DNA of 64,000 nt from Halomonas nitroreducens (GTDB lineage: Bacteria; Pseudomonadota; Gammaproteobacteria; Pseudomonadales; Halomonadaceae): contig NZ_RXNS01000021.1 of assembly GCF_003966155.1 (NCBI RefSeq), forward strand, positions 1 to 64,000, read 5' to 3'. Within the stretch, counting starts at the first letter, position 1; every line of letters begins with the position of its first letter. Under the pieces are notes generated by a model. That model did no database searches. It was not told where the DNA came from and saw only the letters and a program-made list of their open reading frames with translations. Shown piece by piece: positions 45,931 to 54,810 of this stretch. The translations under genes and the position numbers were made by a program.

Positions 45931-45959
45931 CGGCGCCACCTTCGGGTGGCGCCGTTTTT
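45931..45959 (+). terminator. znu operon terminator
   Basis: Stem CGGCGCCACC / GGTGGCGCCG with loop TTCG followed by TTTTTA, 22 bases after the znuA stop. Confidence 0.93.
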
Positions 45960-45997
45960 ATGGGAGGATCAAGGTCATCGTCCCGGGAAGGCTCGTC

Positions 45998-46663
45998 ATG
46001 CTCGACATCCGCCAGGTGTACAAGGCCTACGCCACGCCCCAGGGCCCGCTGCGGGTGCTGGCGGGTGTCGACCTGCGCCTGGCGGCTGGCGAGAGCCTGG
46101 CGCTGATGGGCGAGTCGGGCAGCGGCAAGTCGACCCTGCTGCACCTGGCCGCGGGCCTCGACCTGCCCGATCACGGCGAGGTGCGCCTCGACGGCCGGGC
46201 GATCTCGTCGCTGTCGGAGCCACGCCGCGCGCGGCTGCGCCGGGAGCGCCTGGGCCTGGTGTTCCAGCAGTTTCACCTGGTGCCGAGCCTCGACGTGCTC
46301 GACAACCTGCGCCTGCAGGCGCGCCTGGCCGGCCGGGAGTCGCCCGACTGGACCGCGCGGCTGGTCGCGCGGCTGGGGCTCGCCGGCCGTGAGCGCCACT
46401 ACCCCGAACAGCTCTCCGGCGGCCAGCAGCAGCGTCTGGCCATCGGCCGCGCCCTGGCGCCCCGCCCCGCCCTGCTGCTCGCCGACGAGCCCACCGGCAA
46501 CCTGGACGAGACCACCGCCGGCGAGGTGCTGAGGCTGCTGCTGGAACTGGTGCGCGAGGCCGGCAGTGCGCTGCTGATGGTCACCCACAGCCCGGTGGTC
46601 GCCGCCCCCCTGGATCGCCGCCTGCGGCTTTCCCACGGTCGCCTCGGGGAAGCGCCGCCATGA
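45998..46663 (+). CDS. ABC transporter ATPase, LolD/MacB type
   Basis: A 221-residue ATPase. Walker A is GESGSGKST, then the family segment RLGLVFQQFHLVPSLDVLDN, signature LSGGQQQR and Walker B LLLADEPTGNLD. These are typical of mechanotransmitter-type (type VII) ABC systems that act with FtsX-fold permeases on lipoproteins or lipids. It overlaps the next gene by 4 bases (ATGA). The AttH-family lipoprotein at the end of the operon completes an AttEFGH-like triad. Confidence 0.9.
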   Translation: MLDIRQVYKAYATPQGPLRVLAGVDLRLAAGESLALMGESGSGKSTLLHLAAGLDLPDHGEVRLDGRAISSLSEPRRARLRRERLGLVFQQFHLVPSLDVLDNLRLQARLAGRESPDWTARLVARLGLAGRERHYPEQLSGGQQQRLAIGRALAPRPALLLADEPTGNLDETTAGEVLRLLLELVREAGSALLMVTHSPVVAAPLDRRLRLSHGRLGEAPP

Positions 46664-49158
46664 GCCCGCTCGGCGTGGCCCTGGCCACCCTGCTCTCCCA
46701 CTACCGGCGCCACCCCGGCCAGCTGGCCCTGCTGCTGCTCGGCCTGTGGGTGGCCGGCGCCCTGTGGAGCGGCGTGCAGGCCATCAACGCCTCGGCCCGG
46801 GACAGCTATGCTCGCGCCGAGGCGCTGTTCGACGCCGACCTCGATCGCCTGACCCCCGCCGACAGCCGGCCGCTCGACCATGAAGACTTCGTGACCCTGC
46901 GCCGCGCCGGCCTTCCCGTCTCGCCGATCGTGGAGGGCGAGGTAACGGCGGCGGGCGGCGAGCGGCTGACGGTGATCGGCATCGACCCGCTCACCCTCCC
47001 CGGCGACAGTGCCCTCGCCTCGCCGGGTGCCGAGAGCGGGCTCGAGGCCTTCCTCACTCCGCCCTGGCGGACACGCCTGGCCCCGGAGACCCTGGCCGCC
47101 CTGGGGCTGTCCCGCCAGGCGGCCGGCGGGGCCACGCCCCGCCTGGCCGGGGGGCGACGCCTGCCCCCGCTGGCGCCGAGCGCGGCGCTGCCGCCGGCGA
47201 CCCTGGTGATGGACATCGCCGTGGCCACCCAGCTGCTGGGGCGCGGCGATGGCCTCTCGCGCTTGGTGGTGCCGGCCGGTGCCCTGGCCGCAGCCCCGCC
47301 GGGCTACGACCTGGAGCGCGCCGAGCAGCGGCTGGCGCCGGGCGAGCTCACCGCGAGCTTCCACCTCAGCCTCACCGCCATGGCCCTGCTGGCGTTGATC
47401 GTCGGGCTCTTCATCGTCCAGGCCGCACTGGGACTGGCGCTGGAGCAGCGCCTGAGCCTGCTGCGTACCCTGCGGGCATTGGGCGTACCGGGCCGCACCC
47501 TGATCGGCCTGCTGGCCCTGGAACTCGCCCTGCTGGGCCTGGTCGGCGCGCTGGCCGGGATCGCCAGCGGCGTCGGCCTGGCCAGGGCGCTGCTGCCGGA
47601 CGTGGCCGCCACCCTGTCGAGCCTGTATGGCGCCGAGGTCGGCCGCACCCTGCAGCTGCCCTGGCACTACTGGCTGGGTGGGCTCGGCGTCACCCTGGGC
47701 GGGCTCTTCCTCGCCGGCAGTGGCGTGCTGTGGCGCGCGGCCCGCCTGCCGGTGCTGGGGCTTGGCCAGGCCCAGGCCTGGCGGGCGGGCTATCAGCGCC
47801 AGCTGGGACGGCAGGCCCTGGCCGGGGCCGCCAGCGCCCTGCTCGCCCTGGGCCTGTGGGCCTGGCTGGCCACACGCCCACCCGGCGAGGGCCTGGTGGC
47901 CGCCTTCGGCCTGGTGGCGGCACTGCTGCTGGCCGGCGCCCTCTGGCTGCCGCCGCTGCTGGCCGCCGGGCTCGCCGGCCTGGGCCGATGGATGCATCGC
48001 CGGCCGCTGGTCCAGTGGGCGCTGGCCGACCTGCAGCTGCAGCTGCCACGCCTGGCCCTGGCCATGATGGCCCTGTTGATCGCGCTGTCCGCCAACCTGG
48101 GGGTCGGCAGCATGGTCGGCGGCTTTCGCCTGACCTTCCTCGACTGGCTCGACCAGCGTCTGGTAGCCGACCTCTACCTGCGCCCGACGCCGGCGCGCTT
48201 CGACGAGATCGATGCCTGGCTGGCCGGGCGTCCTGAGGTGGCCGAACGCCTGGCCACCGCCAGCGGCGAGACGACCCTGCTGGCGATTGGCGACGCCGAG
48301 ACGCCTCGCCAGCCGGTCGCGCTGTTCGGCATCACCCCCGGCGACACCCTGAAGCCCGGCTGGCCACTCAAGGCCACCCTGGCCGGGCGGGAGGCGGCCT
48401 GGCGGGCGCTGACCGGCGGGGCGGCCTTCGTCAACGAGCAGCTGGCCATCGCCCGGGGCATCGTCCCCGGGGACCGCCTCACCCTGGCCGCGCCGGACGG
48501 GGGCGAACGGCTCCGCGTGGTCGCCATCTATCCCGATTACGGCAACCCCCAAGGCGAGGTGCTGCTGGCCACCCCCCAGTTGCGCCACCGCTTCCAGGCA
48601 GCGTCGGGGAGCCTCGGCATCGTGCTCGCCGACGGCGAGGCGGCCAGGCCCCTGGCGTCCGCCCTGCGCACCCGGTTCGATCTCGACACGACGGCACTGC
48701 GTGATCAGCGCCAGGTGAAGCGGGTCGCCACCGATATCTTCGAGCGCACCTTCGCCATCACCCGCGCCCTGAATGCCCTGACCCTGGCCGTGGCGGCCCT
48801 GGCCCTGCTGGCGAGCCTGCTGGCCCTGGCCCGGGAGCGGCGCCGGCAGCTGGCCCCGCTATGGGCGCTCGGTGTGCCACGCGGCCGGCTGGTAGCGGTG
48901 CAGCTCGCCCAGCTTGGCATGGCGGCCCTGGCCACGGGCCTGCTCGCCCTGCCGCTGGGCCTGGCTGTCAGCGCCTGCCTGGTCGGGAGCATCAACGTCG
49001 CGGCCTTTGGCTGGCGGCTGCCCCTGCACGTCTTCCCCGGCGGGATGCTGCTGACCCTGGCGACCGCCCTGGGGGCCGCCCTGCTGGCGGGGGGGCTGCC
49101 GTCGCTGGCGCTGTGGCGAACGCCGCCCCGGGCCCTGCTGGCCGAGGAGGCGCCATGA
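46660..49158 (+). CDS. FtsX-like ABC permease (long form)
   Basis: An 832-residue inner-membrane protein with two FtsX domains. The first membrane helix (about 20-40) precedes a large periplasmic domain. Three helices lie around 240-360, further helices at 390-480, a second periplasmic domain at about 490-690 and three last helices at about 700-825. This MacB_PCD-FtsX duplicated layout is like AttF/AttG fused or the YbbP/LolCE-like long permeases. It overlaps both the ATPase and the lipoprotein genes by 4 bases each, so all three are translationally coupled. Confidence 0.87.
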   Translation: MSPLGVALATLLSHYRRHPGQLALLLLGLWVAGALWSGVQAINASARDSYARAEALFDADLDRLTPADSRPLDHEDFVTLRRAGLPVSPIVEGEVTAAGGERLTVIGIDPLTLPGDSALASPGAESGLEAFLTPPWRTRLAPETLAALGLSRQAAGGATPRLAGGRRLPPLAPSAALPPATLVMDIAVATQLLGRGDGLSRLVVPAGALAAAPPGYDLERAEQRLAPGELTASFHLSLTAMALLALIVGLFIVQAALGLALEQRLSLLRTLRALGVPGRTLIGLLALELALLGLVGALAGIASGVGLARALLPDVAATLSSLYGAEVGRTLQLPWHYWLGGLGVTLGGLFLAGSGVLWRAARLPVLGLGQAQAWRAGYQRQLGRQALAGAASALLALGLWAWLATRPPGEGLVAAFGLVAALLLAGALWLPPLLAAGLAGLGRWMHRRPLVQWALADLQLQLPRLALAMMALLIALSANLGVGSMVGGFRLTFLDWLDQRLVADLYLRPTPARFDEIDAWLAGRPEVAERLATASGETTLLAIGDAETPRQPVALFGITPGDTLKPGWPLKATLAGREAAWRALTGGAAFVNEQLAIARGIVPGDRLTLAAPDGGERLRVVAIYPDYGNPQGEVLLATPQLRHRFQAASGSLGIVLADGEAARPLASALRTRFDLDTTALRDQRQVKRVATDIFERTFAITRALNALTLAVAALALLASLLALARERRRQLAPLWALGVPRGRLVAVQLAQLGMAALATGLLALPLGLAVSACLVGSINVAAFGWRLPLHVFPGGMLLTLATALGAALLAGGLPSLALWRTPPRALLAEEAP

Positions 49159-50288
49159 GGGGATGGAGACTGCTGGTCGTGGGGCTGCTGCTGGCCGGCT
49201 GCGAGCGGGACCCCACGGAGCCCCGCGCCGGCTTCGCCGGGCTGGGCGCCGATGCCGAGGGCTTTCCCCCCCTCGCCTCCGAGGCGGCCCTGGCCTTTCC
49301 CGAGGATCACGGCCCGCACCCCGGCACCCGCCTCGAGTGGTGGTACCTCACCGCCAACCTCCGAGGTCCTGACGGGGCGCCCCTGGGCATCCAGTGGACC
49401 CTGTTCCGCCGGGCCCTGCGCCCGCCGACCGCGCCCACCAGCGGGGCCTGGGCCGCCGACCAGCTGTGGATGGCGCATGTGGCAGTCTCCCGCGGCGCCA
49501 CCCACCGGGTCGCCGAGCGCTTCGCCCGGGGCAAGGTCGGCGAGGCGACGCTCGAACGGCACCAGGCCGGGGTCACCGCCGCACCCTTCCGTGCCTGGCT
49601 CGACGACTGGCACCTGGAGAGCCGCGTCGCGGAGGGCACGGGCGATGCCCTGGACCGCCTCGAGGTCAGCGCCGAGGCTGGCCGGGGGGAGGCCGCCTTC
49701 GGCTACCGGCTGGCCCTCGACGCCCAGGGCCCGCTGGTACGCCATGGCAAGCCGGCTTTCGGCGAGGGGAGCGCCGAGGCCGCGGGACCGATCTACCTCA
49801 GCCAACCCTTCTACCGGGTGACGGGAACGGTCACCCTGGAGGGCGAGCGCCTGGCGGTCAGCGGCCGCGCCTGGCTCGATCGTGAGTGGGGCAACCGGCT
49901 GATGGCCCCCCGGCACCGCGGCTGGGACTGGTTCTCGCTGCACCTGGCGAGCGGCCACAAGCTGATGGTCTACCACCTGCGCGGCGAGACGGCTTCGGAT
50001 ACGACCCTGTTTGGCACCTGGATCGCCGCGGACGGCGAGACCCGGACGCTGGACGCCGAGGCCCTGTCACTGATGCCGCTGACCACGCGCCGCGTCGCCG
50101 GCCGCGAGCTGCCCACCCGGTGGCGGCTGACCCTGCCGGATCGGGGGCTCGACCTGACGGTCGCCGCGCGACACCCCAACCGCTGGATGGCCACCTCGGT
50201 GCCCTACTGGGAGGGGGCCGTGACGGTGCGCGACCATGAGGGTGGCCTCCCGCGGGGCGAAGGCTACCTCGAGATGACCGGCTACTGA
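49155..50288 (+). CDS. AttH/CrtC-like lipocalin-fold lipoprotein
   Basis: A 377-residue lipoprotein: LLLAGC gives the lipobox (Cys16). The rest matches the AttH/hydroxyneurosporene-synthase (CrtC) family. FPEDHGPHPGTRLEWWYLTANL is the strongly conserved entry motif; WMAHVAVSR, WLDREWGNR and WDWFSLHLASGHKLMVYHLR follow. These proteins fold as two lipocalin-like barrels that bind hydrophobic molecules. With the ATPase and FtsX permease it forms a system often predicted to move a hydrophobic or lipid cargo. The cargo is unknown. Confidence 0.87.
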   Translation: MRGWRLLVVGLLLAGCERDPTEPRAGFAGLGADAEGFPPLASEAALAFPEDHGPHPGTRLEWWYLTANLRGPDGAPLGIQWTLFRRALRPPTAPTSGAWAADQLWMAHVAVSRGATHRVAERFARGKVGEATLERHQAGVTAAPFRAWLDDWHLESRVAEGTGDALDRLEVSAEAGRGEAAFGYRLALDAQGPLVRHGKPAFGEGSAEAAGPIYLSQPFYRVTGTVTLEGERLAVSGRAWLDREWGNRLMAPRHRGWDWFSLHLASGHKLMVYHLRGETASDTTLFGTWIAADGETRTLDAEALSLMPLTTRRVAGRELPTRWRLTLPDRGLDLTVAARHPNRWMATSVPYWEGAVTVRDHEGGLPRGEGYLEMTGY

Positions 50289-50417
50289 ACGCCAGGAGCG
50301 CGCCACCATCAACCTGCTGGCGGCCATGGGCCCCGGCGGGCGGGGCGAGGGGAGCACCGCAGCGTGGCAACCATGGAGGACATCCCTGCCTGCCGTTGAA
50401 TCCGCTGCGCCAACGCA

Positions 50418-50449
50418 ACGAGGCCGCCCCGCGGGCGGGGCGGCCTCGT
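50418..50449. terminator. Bidirectional hairpin terminator
   Basis: A 13-bp stem ACGAGGCCGCCCC / GGGGCGGCCTCGT with a 6-base loop between the convergent AttH-like and ProX-like genes. No long T-run. Confidence 0.72.
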
Positions 50450-50470
50450 CATGTTGCTGGCAACCGGGAT

Positions 50471-51445
50471 TCAGGCGTCGGGAATCTCCAGCGCCTGCTG
50501 CACCACCGGCCAGGCGGGCTCACCCTCGCGAGTGGTCACGCCGTCGAGGAAGGCCTTGACCTTGCCGGGATTGGCACGCATCCACTCGACCGCGACCTCA
50601 CGGGGCTCACGCTCCTCGTAGCTGAAGCCACGGATCATGGCGCTCTGGTCGTCGGCGGTGAACTCGACTTGGTCGAGCAGTCGGGTGGCATTGGGGTTGG
50701 CCTCGGCGAAGGCCTGGGTCACCAGGGTGCGCACGTCGCTGCGCCCCCCTTCCGGGCCCCACATGTCCTGGGTGTCGTCGAGGTACTTCACGTCGTACTC
50801 GATGTTCATCCAGTGCGGCGTCCAGCCGGCGAAGACAATCCACTCCTCGCGATCAAGAGCGCTGTCCACGGCGCTCAGCATACCCGGCGTGGAGGTCTCG
50901 GAGAGGGTCCAGTCGCCCAGGCCATAGGTATCGTTGTCCACCGCCTCATTGAGGGTATCGCTCATGCCGGTGCCCACCTCGATGGAGTAGATGGTGCGAT
51001 CCAGCTTGTCGGCAAACTCGGGCTTGTCCAGATCCTCGGCGGAGGTGAGGCCGGCCTCGTAGAGGTAGGTCGGCACGGCGAAGCCCAGGCGGGCTCCATC
51101 GACGTTGTTCCCCAGGTCGACGAGCTTGACATCATCGCCCTCGAAGCTGGTGTCGTACATGCCCTGCTGGGCAGGCAGCCAGGCCGCCAGGAAGGCGTCC
51201 AGCTCCCCCTGGTTAAGGGCCTCGTAGGTGATGGTGGCGCCGAGCTCCTGCTGCCGCGGCTCATAGCCCAGGGTCTCGAGCAGGGTGGCGGCCAGGGCGG
51301 TCTTGACCGTGACACCCGGCCAGGCCGGGACGGAGAGGCGGACCTGGGCAGGCTCGGCGGCCTGGGCCACGCTGCTCACGGCCAGCGGGGCCGCCAGCAG
51401 GGTGCCGGCAAGGGCCAGCGTCAGGGGACGATGGGGCAGTTTCAT
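50471..51445 (-). CDS. Glycine betaine/proline-type ABC substrate-binding protein
   Basis: A 324-residue periplasmic protein of the OpuAC/ProX family. The signal peptide ends near AQAAEPAQ (about residue 30). The mature protein opens VRLSVPAWPGVTVKTALA. Aromatic residues in AAWLPAQQG, VPTYLYEAGL and FAGWTPHWMN form the cation-pi box that binds quaternary ammonium compounds. AAGGAG fixes the ATG at 51445. No permease or ATPase genes are adjacent, so it is an orphan binding protein that may feed a transporter elsewhere. This fits osmoprotectant use by a halophile. Confidence 0.87.
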   Translation of the reverse strand: MKLPHRPLTLALAGTLLAAPLAVSSVAQAAEPAQVRLSVPAWPGVTVKTALAATLLETLGYEPRQQELGATITYEALNQGELDAFLAAWLPAQQGMYDTSFEGDDVKLVDLGNNVDGARLGFAVPTYLYEAGLTSAEDLDKPEFADKLDRTIYSIEVGTGMSDTLNEAVDNDTYGLGDWTLSETSTPGMLSAVDSALDREEWIVFAGWTPHWMNIEYDVKYLDDTQDMWGPEGGRSDVRTLVTQAFAEANPNATRLLDQVEFTADDQSAMIRGFSYEEREPREVAVEWMRANPGKVKAFLDGVTTREGEPAWPVVQQALEIPDA

Positions 51446-51545
51446 CGGGACTCCTTGGCAGGTCATGCCATGTGGGATTCAGGCCCTAGACCCTATCCCC
51501 CTGACGCCGGCCCATCAATGCCGCGCCGTCAACGGGATCGGGCCC

Positions 51546-52079
51546 TCAGTCGCCCTTGCCCAGCATCCGGGCGGCCTCGATCACCTCGATCCAGTAGCCG
51601 TCGACGTCCTTGACGAAGACCACGTCCTTCATCTTGCCCTGGTCGGGACGCTTGATGAACTCGACCTCGTTGGCATCGAACCAGGCCACGGCGGCATCCA
51701 GGTTCGGCACCGAGAAGCAGATATGGCCGAAGCCCTGCGGCTCGGCATTGCCGTCATGATAAGCGAAGTCGGTCTGGTCCTCGGTCCCCCAGTTGTGGGT
51801 CAGCTCGAGCAGGCCCCGCTGGCTGAAGGTCCAGACGGTGCGCTCGTCGGTATCCTCCGGCACTCGGTCCTCGTCGTCGAGCCTGGCCAGGAAGTACAGC
51901 GAGAACTGCATCTCCTCGAAGTCGAGGCGGCGCAGCACGCGCATGCCGAAGACCCGCGAGTAGAAGGACAGCGCGGCCTGGGGATCCTTGACCCGCAGCA
52001 TGGTGTGATTGAGGCGGAAACCGTCGGTATCGCCGGTCGGCGTCTTCACGCCGGGATGCTGCTCGCCCTTGAAGCTCAT
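51546..52079 (-). CDS. gloA: Lactoylglutathione lyase (glyoxalase I, long Zn form)
   Basis: A 177-residue enzyme that converts the methylglyoxal-glutathione adduct to lactoylglutathione. It has the longer, Pseudomonas/eukaryote-like form. Metal ligands are expected at His25 (LNHTMLRV), the Glu in LLELTHNWGTE, the His in GFGHICFSV and the Glu in DGYWIEVIE. Ribosome site AGGAGA precedes the ATG. It is monocistronic. Confidence 0.93.
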   Translation of the reverse strand: MSFKGEQHPGVKTPTGDTDGFRLNHTMLRVKDPQAALSFYSRVFGMRVLRRLDFEEMQFSLYFLARLDDEDRVPEDTDERTVWTFSQRGLLELTHNWGTEDQTDFAYHDGNAEPQGFGHICFSVPNLDAAVAWFDANEVEFIKRPDQGKMKDVVFVKDVDGYWIEVIEAARMLGKGD

Positions 52080-52334
52080 GGAATCTCCTTGTCTGGGGGT
52101 TGGTGAGGCGTTCTACAGGTATGGCGGCGACCGGCGAACTTTTCCACCCCGCACGGTCGTGGCGGTGCGTCAATGATATACAAGACCTATACACGAACAA
52201 CACCCCCTGCAACCTGCCGGTCCTGCCGCGACCGCGTTTCTCCATGGCGCCTTCTGACCCCACTAAGGGTTGGCGGGGCGCCGAGAAGGCTTCTACATTG
52301 GCTATACACGGCCCACCGATACCAGGAGCACCTC

Positions 52335-52679
52335 ATGACCGCCATCGACATGTCACTGGGCGATCACATCACCCTCAAGCAGCTGTCTCACGCCCTGTCC
52401 CATGGCCTGTCGCCGATCGTCGAGGTGGAGTCCATGGACGGCATCTACACCGTGCGCTTCCACCATGCCAATGGCGTCTCCACCCTGTCCGACAAGGAGG
52501 GGCGCACCTGCACCTTCCTCGGCACCGGCGAGATCCGCGACCTGCTCGGCGGGCTCGGCCTGACGCATGGCGTCCTCACCTGGGCCGACCAGTGCGGCGA
52601 CGAGATGATCGGCGTGCCGGGCCATGCCATGACCCCGGACGAGATGCTGACCCACGGCACTCGAATCGCTTTCCGCTGA
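52335..52679 (+). CDS. Hypothetical protein, 114 residues (DUF6482-like)
   Basis: A small soluble protein. The middle, VEVESMDGIYTVRFHHANGV, and the cysteine in GRTCTFLGT suggest a compact beta domain. The pattern vaguely recalls DUF6482, but this is from memory and uncertain. AGGAGCACC precedes the ATG at 52335. Upstream, CTATACACG occurs twice within the 255-base gap, with TATACA as a possible -10 element. Confidence 0.6.
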   Translation: MTAIDMSLGDHITLKQLSHALSHGLSPIVEVESMDGIYTVRFHHANGVSTLSDKEGRTCTFLGTGEIRDLLGGLGLTHGVLTWADQCGDEMIGVPGHAMTPDEMLTHGTRIAFR

Positions 52680-52738
52680 TATTCACAAGCCCGGTCCTGG
52701 CGGACTAGAGTGGAGGCAGGACGCAGGGGAGACAGCGC

Positions 52739-53227
52739 ATGCCGACCAACGCCCGCTTGCGACGCCTCGGATGCCAGACCGGGTGGCTATTGATGATCCT
52801 GGCCCTCGCCGGCTGCGCGGGGCGTGAGCTGTCGACCCGCGATACGCTGCAGCTCAGCGTGGATCGTGCCCTGATCCTGGCCGAGGCCCGCCAGACCCTG
52901 GGAACTCCCTACCGCTATGGCGGCACTTCCTCCCGCGGCCTGGACTGTTCGGGGCTGGTCCAGCGGGTCTACGCCCGGGCCGGCATACGGGTGCCGCGGA
53001 CCTCCCGCCGACAATACGAGCGCCTGCCGCGGATCGAACGGGCAAGGCCGGGCGACCTGCTGTTCTTCGCCACCGCCGGGCGGGGCCAGGCCAGCCACGT
53101 GGGCATCTACCTGGGCGATGGCGAGATGATTCACGCTCCCGGCCGCGGTCGGCGGGTCAGTATCACCTCGCTGTCCCAGGACTACTGGCAGGAACGCTTC
53201 CTGGGAGCCGCCGCCCCGGCCCCCTGA
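52739..53227 (+). CDS. NlpC/P60 family lipoprotein (peptidoglycan endopeptidase)
   Basis: A 162-residue lipoprotein with lipobox LAGC (Cys26) and an NlpC/P60 domain from about 45. The catalytic triad is Cys70 in LDCSGLVQ, His120 in ASHVGIYLG and His132 in MIHAPG. YRYGGTSSRG before the Cys is the family entry motif. It cleaves stem-peptide bonds in peptidoglycan, like MepS (Spr). GGGGAGACA precedes the ATG. It stands 60 bases after the small DUF-like gene, perhaps cotranscribed. Confidence 0.9.
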   Translation: MPTNARLRRLGCQTGWLLMILALAGCAGRELSTRDTLQLSVDRALILAEARQTLGTPYRYGGTSSRGLDCSGLVQRVYARAGIRVPRTSRRQYERLPRIERARPGDLLFFATAGRGQASHVGIYLGDGEMIHAPGRGRRVSITSLSQDYWQERFLGAAAPAP

Positions 53228-53341
53228 TGGCACCGCCTGCCGGAGCGATGGCCGGGGTCGTCCCGTGGGGACGGCTCCTGCGCGCAAGCCGACCGGCCTC
53301 GCCGGGGCGAGGCCGTCACACCTTATGATCTGGAGAAAACC

Positions 53342-53983
53342 ATGTCACTACGACTCGGCGACACTGCCCCCGACTTCACCCAGGAAAGCACCGAGGGGCC
53401 CATCCACTTCCATGAATGGGCCGGCGACAGCTGGGTCATCCTGTTCTCCCATCCCAAGGACTTCACCCCGGTGTGTACCACCGAGCTCGGCGAGGTCTCA
53501 CGCCTCAAGCCGGAGTTCGAGAAGCGCAACACCAAGGTCATCGGGCTCTCCGTCGACCCCCTGGAGGACCACAAGGCCTGGGTCGGCGACATCCAGGAGA
53601 CCCAGGGCTGCGCCCTGAACTTTCCGCTGCTGGCGGACGCCGACCGCAAGGTCAGCGACCTCTATGACATGATCCATCCCAACGCCAACGACACCCTGAC
53701 GGTGCGCAGCGTCTTCATCATCGATCCCAACAAGAAGATCCGCCTGACGCTGACCTACCCGGCCAGCACCGGGCGCCACTTCGACGAGATCCTGCGCGTA
53801 CTCGACAGCCTGCAGCTCACCGACACGCACAAGCTGGCCACCCCGGTGAACTGGCAGAACGGCGACGACTGCATCATCGTGCCGTCGGTGACCAACGAGG
53901 AAGCCAGGACGCTGTTCCCGGAGGGCTGGGACGAGCAGAAACCCTATCTCCGCCTGGTCAAGCAGCCCGGCAAGTCGAGCTGA
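53342..53983 (+). CDS. 1-Cys peroxiredoxin (Prx6 type)
   Basis: A 213-residue thiol peroxidase of the AhpC/TSA superfamily. The peroxidatic Cys45 lies in DFTPVCTTEL, with Thr42 and a later Arg in the active site. The C-terminal dimerisation domain (about 150-205, TPVNWQNGDDCIIVPSV) is of the Prx6 type. It reduces hydrogen peroxide and lipid hydroperoxides. GGAGAAACC precedes the ATG. Confidence 0.92.
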   Translation: MSLRLGDTAPDFTQESTEGPIHFHEWAGDSWVILFSHPKDFTPVCTTELGEVSRLKPEFEKRNTKVIGLSVDPLEDHKAWVGDIQETQGCALNFPLLADADRKVSDLYDMIHPNANDTLTVRSVFIIDPNKKIRLTLTYPASTGRHFDEILRVLDSLQLTDTHKLATPVNWQNGDDCIIVPSVTNEEARTLFPEGWDEQKPYLRLVKQPGKSS

Positions 53984-54002
53984 CGCGCCCGGGATCGTCA
54001 GC

Positions 54003-54031
54003 GACGACGCCGGCCACGTGCCGGCGTCGTC
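54003..54031 (+). terminator. Hairpin after the peroxiredoxin gene
   Basis: Stem GACGACGCCGGC / GCCGGCGTCGTC with loop CACGT, 20 bases after the stop; no strong T-run. It shields the following operon promoter from read-through. Confidence 0.7.
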
Positions 54032-54113
54032 TGCGCTTCGGACTGGCCGAGCACCAAGACGCGGGCTGAGCCTACATCCGCCCCTGAGTGAGCGGCCCGG
54101 CTCCGGCGGCGCG

Positions 54114-54130
54114 CTTAAGCCTGCGTTAAG
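54114..54130 (+). promoter_or_regulatory. PmrA/QseB-type box 1
   Basis: CTTAAG-CCTGC-GTTAAG: two hexamer direct repeats with 5-bp spacing, the layout used by PmrA and QseB-type regulators. It lies 45 bases before the first gene of the operon, and a possible -10 (TAGTAT) follows 12 bases after the second half-site. The operon ends in a QseBC-like two-component system, and two matching boxes occur at 60501 and 63487. Confidence 0.75.
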
Positions 54131-54174
54131 TTGCTCCCGCCATAGTATCGGGGAACCGTCTTGGAGACGCCCCG

Positions 54175-54810
54175 ATGCGCGACCGTCCTTTCCCCGCCCC
54201 CCAGGGATCGTCACTGGAATGGCGTGAAGCCCACCACTGGTCCGACCGGCGACGCCTGGAAGGCCTGATCCACCAGTGCTTCGCCGCCGAACACGATGCC
54301 CGCATCCACCACTTCCTGCCACGGCTGTTCGGTCTCTGGCAGGCCGCCTTGCCCCAGGCGGCGGTGGGCCTGCAGCGGGCCGACGCGGGCCCCCTCTTCC
54401 AGGAGCGCTACCTGGATGTGCCCGCGGAACGGCGCCTGAGCGAGCACCTGGGCCGCGTCATCGGCCGCGACGGCCTGGCCGAGATCGGCAACCTGGCCAG
54501 CCGACGCCACGGCCTGCAGCGCCGTCTCTTCCTGCACCTGATCGACCAGTTGGCCGGCGAGGGCCTGGAGTGGGTGGTGTTCACCGCGCTGCCGACGGTG
54601 GCCAGCGGCATTCGCCGGCTGGGCATCGACCTGCTGGCGCTGCAGCCGGCTGACCCGGCGCGCCTCGGCGACGATCGCGCCGCCTGGGGCCGCTACTATG
54701 ACCGCGGCCCCTGGGTGATGGCCGGTGACCTCCAGCTCGCCCGGCATCGCCTGCGGGCAGCCGGCCTGCTGCCCTTTCCCCGGGAGGCCGTCCATGAGCG
54801 CCTGGCGTGA
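54175..54810 (+). CDS. Thermostable-hemolysin-family protein
   Basis: A 211-residue soluble protein. The pattern YLDVPAERRLSEHLGRVIGR, DGLAEIGNLASRRHGLQRRLF and WVVFTALPTV matches the T_hemolysin family named after the Vibrio delta-VPH protein. Its fold is thought to relate to GNAT acyltransferases, so an acyl-transfer role is at least as likely as a toxin role (inference). First in a seven-gene chain: its stop lies 17 bases inside the acyl-ligase gene. The box and probable promoter lie immediately upstream. Confidence 0.75.
   Translation: MRDRPFPAPQGSSLEWREAHHWSDRRRLEGLIHQCFAAEHDARIHHFLPRLFGLWQAALPQAAVGLQRADAGPLFQERYLDVPAERRLSEHLGRVIGRDGLAEIGNLASRRHGLQRRLFLHLIDQLAGEGLEWVVFTALPTVASGIRRLGIDLLALQPADPARLGDDRAAWGRYYDRGPWVMAGDLQLARHRLRAAGLLPFPREAVHERLA

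Noticed and set aside
46399-48588. 729-codon minus-strand frame opposite the FtsX permease
   Set aside because: Gln/Gly/Arg-rich product without domains; the opposite strand has a coherent, translationally coupled ABC operon.
54175-54810. True pore-forming haemolysin or virulence toxin
   Set aside because: There is no signal peptide or membrane-active segment. The protein is embedded in an enzyme operon and its family is thought to be GNAT-like, so the haemolysin name is historical.
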